A stretch of 64,000 nucleotides of DNA from Brenneria populi (GTDB lineage Bacteria; Pseudomonadota; Gammaproteobacteria; Enterobacterales; Enterobacteriaceae): positions 172,348-236,347 of the forward strand of contig NZ_JAYWTM010000009.1 in NCBI RefSeq assembly GCF_036016195.1. The letters run 5' to 3'. This document shows positions 1-9,136 of this stretch, in pieces. Below the pieces are notes generated by a model. That model had not been told where the DNA came from. It worked only from the letters and a program-made list of their open reading frames with translations, and did no database searches. Position 1 is the first letter of the stretch. Each line of letters opens with the position of its first letter. Position numbers and translations under genes: made by a program.

Positions 1-1131
1 GCCACGCCGGACAGCCCGCTATTGGCGCTGGTGCAGGATCTTAAACGGCTGCGCGGGGAGCGCGGCGGCTGGGGACGCTTCCCGGAGCTCTCCGTCGCAG
101 AGCTGGCGGCCCAGCAAACCTTGTTCGACCAGGCGGGAATGCAAAACGAATTTCATTATCTACAGACCGCCTACCGGTTTTATCGGCTGAAAGATTATGC
201 GGCGGTGGCGAATGACGTTGCGCCGGCGCGCGAGCGGGATCTTACCGATACCACGCGCTTCAGCCTGCAAGTGCTGCGCGGCCGGGCGCTTCTGCAGCTG
301 GCGCGCTGGGATGAAGCGGAGGCGCACTGGCGTCACCTGTTAAGCCTGGAGACCAACTATACCCAGCAGCAGTACCTGCAACTCGCCCTGGCGGAAACGC
401 TGGCTAAGGCCGGCCGTCCAGAAAAAATATTCGCCGCCGACAGCCCGGTTAAAAACCTGCGCTTTCGTTCCGCGGTATTGAAAGTGAGCGCCGACGCCGA
501 TCTGCTGCGCCAGCAAACGGGGCCGCAGCAAACGCATGAGGAGCGCGCCGTCGCCCTGCATACGCTGCTCACCAAGTCGCTGACGCGCGCCGACTATGCC
601 GGCTATCTGCAAGATAGCGCGCTCAGAAAAGCGATTCCGCCGTTGGAAGAGACGGAAAATATGGACTGGAGCCTGGACGACCCGGCCGTTTTCGACTGGA
701 ACGGCGCTGATACCGAAGCCGGGTATCAATGTCCGGCGCTGGACAGCGTGGTGAGCACGCTGAATCAGCGGCCGAACGATGCGCGCGCCATTAACTGCCT
801 CGGCGAATTCTTCCTGCGAACCGGCGATATCGTCGGATTCGACTGGGGAGAGAGTAATATGCTGGATGAGTTAATCAACGCGCCGACGCAGTTCAAAGGG
901 AAGGAATATAACCGGCTGGATGGATATATGCGGGTTATCGCCGATCCCGGCGCGCCGCCGGAGGATAAAAGCTACGCGCTCTACCGGGCGGTGTATTGCT
1001 ATGCGCCCAGCGGTTTTAACGACTGCGGCGAACAGGATATCGCCAAAGAGACGCGCAAAGCCTGGTTTACCCAGCTGAAAACCGAGTTTAAAGGCAGCCT
1101 GTGGGCAAACAAGCTCAAATATTACTGGTAG
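1..1131 (+). CDS. Hypothetical protein, 5' end outside window
   Basis: The reading frame is open from base 1, so the true start lies upstream. The visible 376 or so residues are soluble and mostly helical by composition. Residues roughly 45 to 130 hold paired helices typical of tetratricopeptide-like repeats (for example ALLQLARWDEAEAHW). The C-terminal part is richer in Trp, Tyr and Cys (YRAVYCYAPSGFNDCG). I do not recognise the family. The stop overlaps the start of the DUF3142 gene by 31 bases, so the two are translationally coupled and probably act together. A helical-repeat adaptor or envelope-associated protein is possible, but no function can be assigned from the sequence. Confidence 0.75.
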   Translation, partial: ATPDSPLLALVQDLKRLRGERGGWGRFPELSVAELAAQQTLFDQAGMQNEFHYLQTAYRFYRLKDYAAVANDVAPARERDLTDTTRFSLQVLRGRALLQLARWDEAEAHWRHLLSLETNYTQQQYLQLALAETLAKAGRPEKIFAADSPVKNLRFRSAVLKVSADADLLRQQTGPQQTHEERAVALHTLLTKSLTRADYAGYLQDSALRKAIPPLEETENMDWSLDDPAVFDWNGADTEAGYQCPALDSVVSTLNQRPNDARAINCLGEFFLRTGDIVGFDWGESNMLDELINAPTQFKGKEYNRLDGYMRVIADPGAPPEDKSYALYRAVYCYAPSGFNDCGEQDIAKETRKAWFTQLKTEFKGSLWANKLKYYW

Positions 1132-1850
1132 CCCGGATCGTTCTCCTTGCCTGGCCGTTATGGAGCGGCGCGGCGGCGCGGGCCGATAGCGTCGATGCCG
1201 CGCAATATCAGGCTTTCTGGCTGTGGGCGGCGGTGCGGCCGCAGCCGGTGCTGCATCATGCCCATACGCTCTATCTGCATCAGGGGGAGATCGCCCGCCG
1301 GCAGGGGAAGGTGGTGTTTTTGCGCCAGGGCATCCCCGTCAGCAAATTGCGCGTCGCCCATCTGTGGCTCTCTTACCGGATGACGACGCTGTCGCTGTCG
1401 GACGAGCATCTGCGGCGCATACTGGCGTTACAGGAGAGCTGGCGGCGTCACGGCAATCGGGTCAGGGGAATCCAGCTGGATTTTGATGCCCAAAGCTACC
1501 GGCTGGCGGAGTATGCGGCGTTTTTGCGGCAATTGCGCCGACGGGTGCCGGATGACTGCCGCATCAGCATTACCGGATTGCTCGACTGGGCGCGGACCGG
1601 CGACGTGGCCGAGTTGAACCGGCTGCGCAGCAGCATTGACGAACTGGTGATCCAAACCTATCAGGGACGCGGCACCGTGACCAACTACGCCGACTATCTG
1701 CCGGCCTTGAACAAGCTGACCATCCCTTTCCGGCTGGGATTGGTGCAGTACGGTAAGTGGGACCGCGTTTGGCAACGGCGTCTCGCGGCGTCCCCCTACT
1801 ACCGGGGTGAAGTGGTTTTTCTGGTTAATCCCCCGGGCAAAAAACGCTGA
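1101..1850 (+). CDS. DUF3142 family protein, probably exported
   Basis: A 249-residue protein that I recognise as DUF3142-like. It starts at GTG, with AAAGG about 7 bases upstream inside the preceding gene. A hydrophobic N-terminus (ILLVARIVLLAWPLW) followed by SGAAARA looks like a Sec signal peptide. The mature part contains the motif IQLDFDA near residue 128 and repeated Leu/Arg-rich segments, and resembles a TIM-barrel glycoside-hydrolase-like fold (inference). The biochemical role is unknown. It overlaps the upstream hypothetical gene, implying one operon, and ends 15 bases before the convergent trmL. Confidence 0.7.
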   Translation: MGKQAQILLVARIVLLAWPLWSGAAARADSVDAAQYQAFWLWAAVRPQPVLHHAHTLYLHQGEIARRQGKVVFLRQGIPVSKLRVAHLWLSYRMTTLSLSDEHLRRILALQESWRRHGNRVRGIQLDFDAQSYRLAEYAAFLRQLRRRVPDDCRISITGLLDWARTGDVAELNRLRSSIDELVIQTYQGRGTVTNYADYLPALNKLTIPFRLGLVQYGKWDRVWQRRLAASPYYRGEVVFLVNPPGKKR

Positions 1851-1865
1851 CCGCCGGTGGCGCGA

Positions 1866-2330
1866 TCAGGTTCGTCCGCCGAAACCGTTCTGCCGCCAGG
1901 CTTCGTAGCTGATGATGGCGACGGCATTGGACAGGTTGAGGCTGCGGCACTCCGGCTGCATGGGAATGCGGATACGGAAATCCGGCGCAAAGCCATCGCG
2001 GATATCATTCGGCAGGCCCGCGGTTTCCGAGCCGAACAGCAGCACGTCGCCGGGCTTATAGTCCGGCCGATCGTAAGGGCGGCTGCCTTTGGTGGTGCAG
2101 GCGAAAATGCGCTGTCCCGCGACCGCGGCCAGAAAATCCTGATAATTTTTATGGCGGCTGACGCTGGCGAGATCGTGATAATCCAGGCCGGCCCGGCGTA
2201 GCTTCTTCTCTTCAAAATCAAAACCCAGCGGCTCAATCAGATGCAGCGCGCAGCCGTTATTGGCGGCCAGGCGGATGATATTGCCGGTATTCGGGGCTAT
2301 TTGTGGCTCATAGAGCGCAATATGAAACAT
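1866..2330 (-). CDS. trmL: tRNA (cytidine/uridine-34-2'-O)-methyltransferase TrmL
   Basis: A SPOUT-class methyltransferase of 154 residues, the usual TrmL length. It transfers a methyl group from S-adenosylmethionine to the 2'-O of the wobble base of tRNA-Leu isoacceptors in the cytosol. Visible family motifs are NTGNIIRLAANNG near the N-terminus, LLFGSETAGLP around residue 97 (the knotted SAM site), and RIPMQPECRSLNLSNAVAI near the C-terminus. It is convergent with the DUF3142 gene and divergent from yhhA. Confidence 0.95.
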   Translation of the reverse strand: MFHIALYEPQIAPNTGNIIRLAANNGCALHLIEPLGFDFEEKKLRRAGLDYHDLASVSRHKNYQDFLAAVAGQRIFACTTKGSRPYDRPDYKPGDVLLFGSETAGLPNDIRDGFAPDFRIRIPMQPECRSLNLSNAVAIISYEAWRQNGFGGRT

Positions 2331-2549
2331 GAGGTAACTTCAGTCGCAAAGAAAAATTCCGCCGCAGTATATAACATTCCCGGCGGGCGACCCAAAGCCT
2401 GACGCAGACGGAATACGGATAACTCCGCGCGACGTTTGCGCCGGCAGCGATTACACTGCTTTTAACGGCGCCGTGCACTTTCATTGAAATGCGGGCGGCG
2501 CCGAGAGATAGCTGGATGGTTTGGCACATTCCGTGCCTTGGAGGAGTGA

Positions 2550-2840
2550 ATGAAACACGCAATCACACTGACGGCATTATCCTTTGCCCTGTTATCGCTG
2601 CCGCTGGCGGCGTCGGCCGACGCCGCGAAAGCGCCGTCGGCGCAGCAGCAGCAGTATGAAAACGGCATCAATAGCCAAAAGCAGTTACAGCAGCGCATGC
2701 AGCAGAACCAGCAACTGCGCCAGCAACAGCTGAATCAGCAGTTACAGCAGCGCAACGCCCAGCTACAGCAGCAGCAAAAACAGCAGTTGCAGCAGGAGAG
2801 ACAACGCAGCGCCCAGCCGAAAACGCAGCCGCAGCAATAA
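2550..2840 (+). CDS. yhhA: DUF2756 family periplasmic protein YhhA
   Basis: A 96-residue protein with a clear signal peptide (residues 1 to about 24, ending LAASADA). Almost the whole mature chain is low-complexity glutamine with interspersed Leu and Arg (repeats such as QLQQRNAQLQQQQ), predicting a coiled coil. This matches E. coli YhhA (DUF2756), whose function is unknown and which also lies beside ugpQ. A strong ribosome binding site, GGAGG, precedes the ATG. The stop is followed within 25 bases by the convergent AEC carrier. Confidence 0.85.
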   Translation: MKHAITLTALSFALLSLPLAASADAAKAPSAQQQQYENGINSQKQLQQRMQQNQQLRQQQLNQQLQQRNAQLQQQQKQQLQQERQRSAQPKTQPQQ

Positions 2841-2863
2841 ACGCCCCTCGCCGCTGCGCGCGG

Positions 2864-3820
2864 CTATAATCGCACCCCCATCAGGGTTAGGATCAGCGGG
2901 GTAGTCAAGGCGGCCAGCGCCGTCGACATCAGCAGGCTGGTCGCTACCGGGCCACCCAGCACGTTGAACTGGCGCGACATCAGATAAACGTTTACGCCCA
3001 CCGACATCGAGCCCAGTAAGACTACCGCCCGCGTCTCCATTTCCGGCAGACCGATCGCTATCGCGATGGCCCAAATCACCAGCGGCTGTACCAATAGCTT
3101 GATGACGCAAATAGCGGTGCTGATTTGCCAGCCATCGCGGATCTGATATTCCGCCAGCCCCATTCCCAGGGCAATCAGCGATAGCGGCATCGCAATCTGC
3201 CCCAGCATGCTCAGCGGCTGGTCGACATAGGACGGTAGGGGAAAACCGGTCAGGCTGAACGCCGTACCGGACAGGATGCCGATAATCAGCGGATTTTTCA
3301 GCACCCCCAGCGCGGTTTTGGTAAAACCCTGCAGCGAAAGCGCGCCGTTGCGCGCCCACTCGACGGAAACCGTCACCAGCGTCCAGAGGATCAGTCCGTT
3401 AAACACCACCACCAGCGCCACGGAAGGTATCGCCTCTTCACCCAACATCAGCGCAGCGATCGGCAAGCCGAGCACCACATTGTTGGAAAAGATGCCGCTT
3501 AGCGAAAAGATCGATCCGGAAACGCCGTCGAGATGAAAAATTTTACGCGCGACAAAACGGCCCAGTATAAAAACGATCAGGCAACTGCCGAAAAAGGCGA
3601 TCAGCAGCCGGGCGTCGACCACCGGACGTTTGGAGAAATCGCTCATCAGGCGGAATAGCATGGCGGGCATCGCCACCGAGAAGACAAAACGGCTCATGCC
3701 ATCGGTAATGGTCGTCGGCCATTTGCCGTAGCGGATCAGCGCGTAACCCAGGGCGATCAGAACAAACAGCGGTAGAGACAGAAAAATCTGGTGCCAGAGG
3801 GAAACCATAAATGCGAGCAT
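2864..3820 (-). CDS. AEC (auxin efflux carrier) family transporter
   Basis: A 318-residue integral membrane protein with about ten hydrophobic segments, the standard size for bacterial AEC-family (malonate/auxin-type) carriers. Family-typical stretches are LPLFVLIALGYALIRYG at the N-terminus, SNNVVLGLPIAALMLGEEA near residue 112, and IALGMGLAEYQIRDG near residue 217. Bacterial members move organic anions such as malate or malonate. The substrate here cannot be told. In E. coli the position next to yhhA is held by ggt, so this is a lineage-specific neighbour. Its own promoter would lie in the 56 bases before ugpQ ends. Confidence 0.85.
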   Translation of the reverse strand: MLAFMVSLWHQIFLSLPLFVLIALGYALIRYGKWPTTITDGMSRFVFSVAMPAMLFRLMSDFSKRPVVDARLLIAFFGSCLIVFILGRFVARKIFHLDGVSGSIFSLSGIFSNNVVLGLPIAALMLGEEAIPSVALVVVFNGLILWTLVTVSVEWARNGALSLQGFTKTALGVLKNPLIIGILSGTAFSLTGFPLPSYVDQPLSMLGQIAMPLSLIALGMGLAEYQIRDGWQISTAICVIKLLVQPLVIWAIAIAIGLPEMETRAVVLLGSMSVGVNVYLMSRQFNVLGGPVATSLLMSTALAALTTPLILTLMGVRL

Positions 3821-3876
3821 CGCATCACTTCCTTAATCAACCGGCACCTTGGGATTCCTGTAAAAGCCGACAGATT

Positions 3877-4626
3877 TCAGCCGGTAGCAAAATCTGGCCC
3901 GATTAAATCTATCCGGTCAGTGCAGATACAGTCAACGCCCCAGTCAAGCAACGTCTTCGCCCGCGCCGGCTGATTGACGGTATAAACCAGGATCCGCAGT
4001 CCGGCGGCCTTCAGCGACGCCGTCCGTTCCGCCGTCAGCAGCCTGTGATTAAGGTGAATGGATGCGCACGCTAGCCGGCGGGTCAGGTTTTGCCAGTCGC
4101 GATCCCATTCGTCCAGCAGCAGGCCGCGCGGCAGTTCGGGCGCCGCCTGTCGGGCCGCTTCCAGCGACGTCGGCGAAAATGAAGACAGCAGCGGCATGGT
4201 GGGATGATCCCGCCACAGCCGGCGCGCCGCAAGGGCGACCTGGCGTCCGGTTTCCCGTTCGCGGCCCGTGGTGGGCTTAATTTCAATATTGGCCGCCATG
4301 CCGTACTGTTTACAGCGCGCGGCGACTTCCGATAGCAGCGGCAGCCGCGCGCCTGAAAATTTGTCGCCGTACCAGCTTCCCGCGTCCAGCGCGGCCAGTT
4401 GCTCCCACGGCAGGTCGCCAGCGATCCCCCAGCCGTTGCTGGTGCGCTCCAGCGTATCATCATGGAGTAAAAAAATTTGACCATCCTGCGATAGCTTGGC
4501 GTCAAACTCGATCATCTTATGACCAAACTCGGCGCCGACGTCAATCGCGGCCAGGGTATTTTCCGGCGCCAGCGCGCCGCCGCCGCGATGGGCGACGATT
4601 GCCGGATAAGGCCATTGCGTTACCAT
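3877..4626 (-). CDS. ugpQ: Cytoplasmic glycerophosphodiester phosphodiesterase UgpQ
   Basis: Hydrolyses glycerophosphodiesters to glycerol-3-phosphate plus alcohol. It is 249 residues, like E. coli UgpQ. The GDPD signature AHRGGGALAPENT (residues 12 to 24) carries the catalytic His and substrate-binding Arg, followed by the metal-site acidic residues in MIEFDAKLSQDG and the second catalytic His in LLHDDTLERTSNG. There is no signal peptide, in keeping with a cytosolic enzyme. It begins 3 bases after the ugpC stop as the last gene of the ugp operon, so glycerophosphodiesters imported by UgpBAEC can be split at once. Confidence 0.96.
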   Translation of the reverse strand: MVTQWPYPAIVAHRGGGALAPENTLAAIDVGAEFGHKMIEFDAKLSQDGQIFLLHDDTLERTSNGWGIAGDLPWEQLAALDAGSWYGDKFSGARLPLLSEVAARCKQYGMAANIEIKPTTGRERETGRQVALAARRLWRDHPTMPLLSSFSPTSLEAARQAAPELPRGLLLDEWDRDWQNLTRRLACASIHLNHRLLTAERTASLKAAGLRILVYTVNQPARAKTLLDWGVDCICTDRIDLIGPDFATG

Positions 4627-4629
4627 TAT

Positions 4630-5703
4630 TTACTCCACCCGTAATCCGCTTTGCGAATCGAACAAATGCCATGACTGTGCAGGCAGATGCAGCCAAAGCG
4701 TTGAGCCCACCGCCGGACAGTGTTCGTAGGAGAGGCGCACGATGGCGTTCTGTCCGCCCCACTGTCCGTGCGCCAGATTGTCCGCGCCCAGCAGTTCCAG
4801 CGTCGACACCCGCAGCGGAATGCCGCCGCTTTCGCGGGTCGCCAGTTGAATATGCTCCGGCCTTACCCCCAGCGTCAACTCGCGTCCGCGCCACTGCGGT
4901 TTCGCCGCCGCCAGCGGCAGGGCCAGCTCGCCGTCTATTTCAAACCGGCAGCCGTCGTCGCTGATTCTGCCCGACCACAGGTTCATGGCGGGCGAGCCGA
5001 TAAAACTGGCGACGAACAGCGATGCCGGGCGGCGATAAATATCGGCGGGCGCGCCAATCTGTTCGGCGACGCCTTTATTCATCACGATCACGCGCTGCGC
5101 CAGGGTCATGGCTTCAATCTGATCGTGAGTAACGTAGAGGCTGGTGGTCTTCAGGCGTTGGTGCAACTGCTGCAGCTCAAGCCGCATCTGCACCCGCAGC
5201 TTGGCGTCCAGGTTCGACAACGGCTCATCAAATAAAAATACCGCCGGCTCGCGCACGATGGCCCGTCCCATCGCTACCCGCTGGCGCTGTCCGCCCGATA
5301 GCTCGCGCGGCTTGCGCTCCAGCAGCGGAGCCAGCTCAAGGATGCGCGCCGCCTCGTCCACCCGCTGGCGAATTTGCGCTTTGCCGAAGCCGCGGATTTT
5401 CAGCCCGTACGCCATGTTGTCATACACGCTCATATGAGGATAGAGCGCATAGTTCTGGAACACCATCGCGATGCTGCGATCTTTGGGTTCAAGATTGGTA
5501 ACGCGCTGGTTATCGATATAAATATCGCCGCTGGTGGTCTGCTCCAGCCCGGCGACCATCCTCAGCAGGGTGGATTTCCCGCAGCCGGAGGGGCCGACCA
5601 TCACGATAAATTCGCCGTCGGCCACGTCGAGATCGATCGGGTGAATAATCTGCGTTTTGCCGTCGTATGATTTGGTGACGGCCTGAAGTTTTAAACATGC
5701 CAT
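4630..5703 (-). CDS. ugpC: sn-glycerol-3-phosphate ABC transporter ATP-binding protein UgpC
   Basis: ATPase subunit of the Ugp importer. A start at MACLKLQAV gives 357 residues, the family length; six further in-frame codons upstream are unlikely to be used. The Walker A GPSGCGKST is near residue 36, the signature LSGGQRQRVAMGRA near 134, and Walker B VFLFDEPLSNLDAKL near 155. A C-terminal TOBE-type domain follows from about residue 240, as in MalK-like ATPases, where regulation usually takes place. It is fourth in the ugpBAECQ operon, 49 bases after ugpE. Confidence 0.97.
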   Translation of the reverse strand: MACLKLQAVTKSYDGKTQIIHPIDLDVADGEFIVMVGPSGCGKSTLLRMVAGLEQTTSGDIYIDNQRVTNLEPKDRSIAMVFQNYALYPHMSVYDNMAYGLKIRGFGKAQIRQRVDEAARILELAPLLERKPRELSGGQRQRVAMGRAIVREPAVFLFDEPLSNLDAKLRVQMRLELQQLHQRLKTTSLYVTHDQIEAMTLAQRVIVMNKGVAEQIGAPADIYRRPASLFVASFIGSPAMNLWSGRISDDGCRFEIDGELALPLAAAKPQWRGRELTLGVRPEHIQLATRESGGIPLRVSTLELLGADNLAHGQWGGQNAIVRLSYEHCPAVGSTLWLHLPAQSWHLFDSQSGLRVE

Positions 5704-5752
5704 GATAAGGTTTCCGGGCAAATGTTAACGCCGCGCGGCGGCGATCCTGGGA

Positions 5753-6598
5753 TTATTTCTCACTCTCGACCAGCCCGCGCACGAACCAGCGCTGCATCAG
5801 CAGCACCACCAGCAGGGGAGGCAGCATCGTCAGCAGCATCGCCGACATCACCTGATTCCACTGGGTGGCGGAATCGCCGGAGGCGACCATGCTCTTGATG
5901 CCGGCCACCGCCGTACCCAGGTTCGCGTCGCTGATAATCAGCAGCGGCCATAGATACTGGTTCCAGCCGTAGATAAAGGTGATGACGAACAGCGCCGCCA
6001 GATTGGTTTTCGACAGCGGCAGAACGATATCGAAAAAGAAACGCATCGGGCCAGCGCCGTCGATGCGCGACGCTTCCAGCAGTTCGTTCGGCAGCGTCAT
6101 AAAAAACTGGCGGAACAGAAACGTTGCCGTGGCCGACGCCATCAGCGGCAGCGTCAGCCCGGCGTAGCTGTCTATCATGCGCAGGCTGGAGATCACTTCT
6201 ACGGTAGGGAAAATACGCACTTCTACCGGCAGCATCAGCGTGAGAAAGATGGTCCAGAAAAACAGATTGCGCAGCGGAAAACGAAAATAGACGATGGCGT
6301 AGGCGGATAAGATGGAGACGACGATTTTGCCCAGGGTGATCGCCAGCGCCATCACCAAGCTGTTAAACAGCATCAGCCCGAAGGGCGTGGGGCTGTTCGC
6401 CAGGCCGTGCAGCCAGATATCGCGCAGGTTTTCCCACAGGTGGGTACCTGGGATCAGCGTCATCGGCGCCCGAAACACCTGTTCGTTGTCCAGCGTGGCG
6501 GCCACGATGGCGACATAGAGCGGGAACAGCACGGCGACAATGCCGACGGCCAGCATCAGGTGGCTGAAAATATCCAGCCCGCGGCGATTTTCAATCAT
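5753..6598 (-). CDS. ugpE: sn-glycerol-3-phosphate ABC transporter permease UgpE
   Basis: Inner-membrane permease of 281 residues with six predicted helices (for example LMLAVGIVAVLFPLYVAIVA at the N-terminus). The EAA loop that docks on UgpC reads ELLEASRIDGAGPMRFFFDIVLPL (shown in part), near residue 180. It forms the translocation channel with UgpA. Its first four bases overlap the ugpA stop (ATGA-type junction), which implies coupled translation at equal stoichiometry. Confidence 0.96.
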   Translation of the reverse strand: MIENRRGLDIFSHLMLAVGIVAVLFPLYVAIVAATLDNEQVFRAPMTLIPGTHLWENLRDIWLHGLANSPTPFGLMLFNSLVMALAITLGKIVVSILSAYAIVYFRFPLRNLFFWTIFLTLMLPVEVRIFPTVEVISSLRMIDSYAGLTLPLMASATATFLFRQFFMTLPNELLEASRIDGAGPMRFFFDIVLPLSKTNLAALFVITFIYGWNQYLWPLLIISDANLGTAVAGIKSMVASGDSATQWNQVMSAMLLTMLPPLLVVLLMQRWFVRGLVESEK

Positions 6599-7482
6599 TG
6601 GTAGTTCACCTTCCGTTCAACAAAGCGGAACTGGATCACCGTCAATCCGATAACCAACAGCATCAGCACCACCGACTGGGCGGCGGAGCTGGAGAGATCC
6701 AGCCCGGCGAAACCTTCCCGGTAAATCTTGTAGATCAGCGTGGTGGTGGACTGGACGGGGCCGCCGGCGGTGGCGGCATCGATGATGGGGAAGGTATCGA
6801 AAAAGGCGTACACCAGATTGACCACCAGCAGGAAAAAGCTCACCGGCGAGATGAGCGGCAGCACCAGATTGAAGAAACGGCGCACCGGCCCTGCGCCGTC
6901 AATGGCCGCCGCTTCGATCAGCGAACGGGGAATCGACTGTAACGCAGCCAGGAAAAACAGGAAGTTATAGCTTATCTGTTTCCAGACCGAAGCCAACACC
7001 ACCAGAGACATCGCCTGGCCGCTGTTTTGCGCGTGGTTCCATGAGTAGCCCAGCACGCCCAGAAAATGGGTAATCAACCCCAGACCCGGGTTAAACAGAA
7101 ACATCCACAGCACGGCGGCCACCGCCGGCGCGACGGCGTACGGCAGCATGATCAACGTTTGATACAGGCGGCTAAAGCGTAAAACATAGTCAACCAGCGC
7201 GGCGAGAAACAGCGAAATCAGCAGGCCGAAGCCGGCCACCAAAAAACTGAAGAGCAGCGTGGTGTAAAACGACGCCAGATAATAGCCGCTGCCGAATAGC
7301 TGCCTGAAGTTCTCCAGCCCGACAAATTCGCTGGATAGCCCGAACGGATCCATATTCTGCACCGAGTACCACAGCGCCTCACCGGCGGGCCAGATGAAGA
7401 AAATGACGGTGATCAGCAACTGGGGAAAAACCAGGGCATAGGGTAACCAGCTACAGCCGAAAACAGGACGGGATGATGTCAT
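6595..7482 (-). CDS. ugpA: sn-glycerol-3-phosphate ABC transporter permease UgpA
   Basis: Inner-membrane permease of 295 residues, family length, with six hydrophobic helices and the EAA motif SLIEAAAIDGAGPVRRFF near residue 194. It partners UgpE. An 82-base gap separates it from ugpB and holds a long imperfect hairpin, which in binding-protein operons commonly lets the periplasmic protein be made in excess over the membrane subunits. It overlaps ugpE by 4 bases. Confidence 0.96.
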   Translation of the reverse strand: MTSSRPVFGCSWLPYALVFPQLLITVIFFIWPAGEALWYSVQNMDPFGLSSEFVGLENFRQLFGSGYYLASFYTTLLFSFLVAGFGLLISLFLAALVDYVLRFSRLYQTLIMLPYAVAPAVAAVLWMFLFNPGLGLITHFLGVLGYSWNHAQNSGQAMSLVVLASVWKQISYNFLFFLAALQSIPRSLIEAAAIDGAGPVRRFFNLVLPLISPVSFFLLVVNLVYAFFDTFPIIDAATAGGPVQSTTTLIYKIYREGFAGLDLSSSAAQSVVLMLLVIGLTVIQFRFVERKVNYQ

Positions 7483-7524
7483 GCGTAACTCATTACTGAT
7501 TTAAAAGAAACGGGAGCGGCGTTT

Positions 7525-7559
7525 AACCGCGGTTCCCCTGGCGCAGGGAAGCCGCGGTT
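7525..7559 (-). terminator. Hairpin between ugpB and ugpA
   Basis: AACCGCGGTTCCC at 7525-7537 pairs with GGGAAGCCGCGGTT at 7546-7559, giving 13 pairs with one bulged base and an 8-base loop. There is no run of U on the minus strand, so it is more likely an mRNA-stabilising or attenuating stem than a full terminator. Its place after the binding-protein gene fits the usual excess of UgpB over permease. Confidence 0.6.
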
Positions 7560-7564
7560 CCCGA

Positions 7565-8902
7565 CTATTTGGTTGACTGTTCAAAACGGCGCAGCAGCGC
7601 ATTCCCGCGTTCAACCGCGCTGTCCAGCGCCTGTTGCGGATTCTTCTTGCCGGTCCAGACGCTTTCCAGCTCTTCATCCACTACGGTGCGGATTTGCGGC
7701 ATATTGCCCAGGCGCAGGCCTTTGGTGTACGGCAGCGGCGGTTTGTTCAGCATTTGGCGAGTGGCGATATCCGCGCCGGGATTCTTAGCGTAGTAGCCCT
7801 GCTGGCGCGTCAATTCATAGGCGGCGGTGGTGATAGGCAGATAGCCCGTTTTCTGATGCCACTCCGCGGCGATTTCAGGCTGCGCCAGGAACCGCATGAA
7901 TTCGGCGACGCCCTTGTAGGTGGCTTCATCTTTGCCGTTCATCACCCACAGGCTGGCGCCGCCGATACTGGCGTTCTGCGGCGCGCCTTTCACCTCGGCG
8001 TCATACGGCATCATGCCGACGCCGTAATTGAATTTGGCGTTCTTGCGGATGTTCGCCAGCGAACCGGAAGAGGCCGTGGTGATCGCGCACTCGCCGCTGT
8101 AGAACTTCTCCGTCGGCTCGTCTTTACGCCCGTAGTAGGTGAAATCACCTTTTTTATTCATATCTTCAAGCAGTTGAATGTGCTTGACCTGAACGGGCTT
8201 GTTGAATTCCAGCACCGCATCCGTGCCGTCGAATCCGTTGTTTTTGGTCGCTATCGGCAAAGCGTGCCAGGCGCTGAAGTTTTCGATTTGAATCCAGCCC
8301 TGCCAGCCGCTGGCATAGCCGCATTTCATGCCTGAAGCGCGCAGCTTGGCGGTGTATTCGGCCATTTGCTGCCAGGTTTTAGGCGGTTGTTCGGGATCGA
8401 GGCCGGCTTTTTTGAACGCGTCTTTGTTGTAGTAGAGCACGGGCGTCGAGCTGTTAAACGGCTGCGACAACAGGTGCCCGCTTTTGGCGTCGGTGTAGTA
8501 ACCGGAAACCGTGGGAACGAAAACGGATTCATCGAAATCGATGCCCGCCTGCTTGAACACTTCATATACGGGTTTGATCGCCTTGCTGGCCATCATGGTG
8601 GCGGTGCCGACTTCGTAAACCTGTAGAATCGCCGGGGCGTTGCCCGTGCGGTAAGCGGCGATCCCGGCGGCCAGACTCTGTTCGTAGTTGCCTTTAAATA
8701 CCGGGACGATTTTGACATCGCTGTGCGACTGGTTAAAACGGTCGGTCAGTGAGTTGACTTCGGTTCCCAGCTCCCCCTCCATTGAGTGCCAGAAAGGGAT
8801 TTCGGTAACCGCCAGCGCATTGGCGTGGTAAGCCAGCGCTAATACAATGCATGCCGCGGTTTTATTGATGACATGCGCCTTACGAAATAGAGGATGAAGC
8901 AT
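7565..8902 (-). CDS. ugpB: Glycerol-3-phosphate-binding periplasmic protein UgpB
   Basis: Extracellular solute-binding protein (family 1) of 445 residues that binds glycerol-3-phosphate and glycerophosphodiesters and delivers them to UgpAE. The signal peptide is at the N-terminus: after a slightly long n-region (MLHPLFRKAHVINK) comes TAACIVLALAYHANALA, with cleavage expected near residue 31. The mature protein begins TEIPFWHSMEG, the conserved UgpB start, and contains NASIGGASLWVMNG around residue 305. A strong AGGAG site precedes the ATG. It is first gene of the operon, downstream of Pho-box-like repeats. Confidence 0.97.
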   Translation of the reverse strand: MLHPLFRKAHVINKTAACIVLALAYHANALAVTEIPFWHSMEGELGTEVNSLTDRFNQSHSDVKIVPVFKGNYEQSLAAGIAAYRTGNAPAILQVYEVGTATMMASKAIKPVYEVFKQAGIDFDESVFVPTVSGYYTDAKSGHLLSQPFNSSTPVLYYNKDAFKKAGLDPEQPPKTWQQMAEYTAKLRASGMKCGYASGWQGWIQIENFSAWHALPIATKNNGFDGTDAVLEFNKPVQVKHIQLLEDMNKKGDFTYYGRKDEPTEKFYSGECAITTASSGSLANIRKNAKFNYGVGMMPYDAEVKGAPQNASIGGASLWVMNGKDEATYKGVAEFMRFLAQPEIAAEWHQKTGYLPITTAAYELTRQQGYYAKNPGADIATRQMLNKPPLPYTKGLRLGNMPQIRTVVDEELESVWTGKKNPQQALDSAVERGNALLRRFEQSTK

Positions 8903-8963
8903 GCTTGTCTCCTGGGGTTTTAGCCTGACTTGGACAGAGAGCGCTTTTTATTCGGGGAGTAAC

Positions 8964-9016
8964 ATGACACGCGTGCATGACAGAAAAATAACTGATAAAT
9001 GACGGTGCGATGACGA
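8964..9016 (-). promoter_or_regulatory. Pho-box-like repeats upstream of ugpB
   Basis: On the minus strand TCGTCAT, 4 bases, CCGTCAT (9016 to 8999) is an 11-base direct repeat close to the PhoB consensus CTGTCAT-N4-CTGTCAT. Closer to ugpB, CTGTCAT and GTGTCAT occur at 8983 to 8964 but 6 bases apart. PhoB control of ugp is established in E. coli, so phosphate-starvation induction is the expected reading. The first pair is the better match. Confidence 0.7.
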
Positions 9017-9136
9017 AACGGTGAACGAGGGCGGCGGCGGACAGAAGCGCCTAATAGGAAAAGGGGGAGTGAATAAGATAGATTTCAACGATTAATCAGT
9101 CGAGAATGCGGCCTGATATTACCGAGGGAAGCCAGC

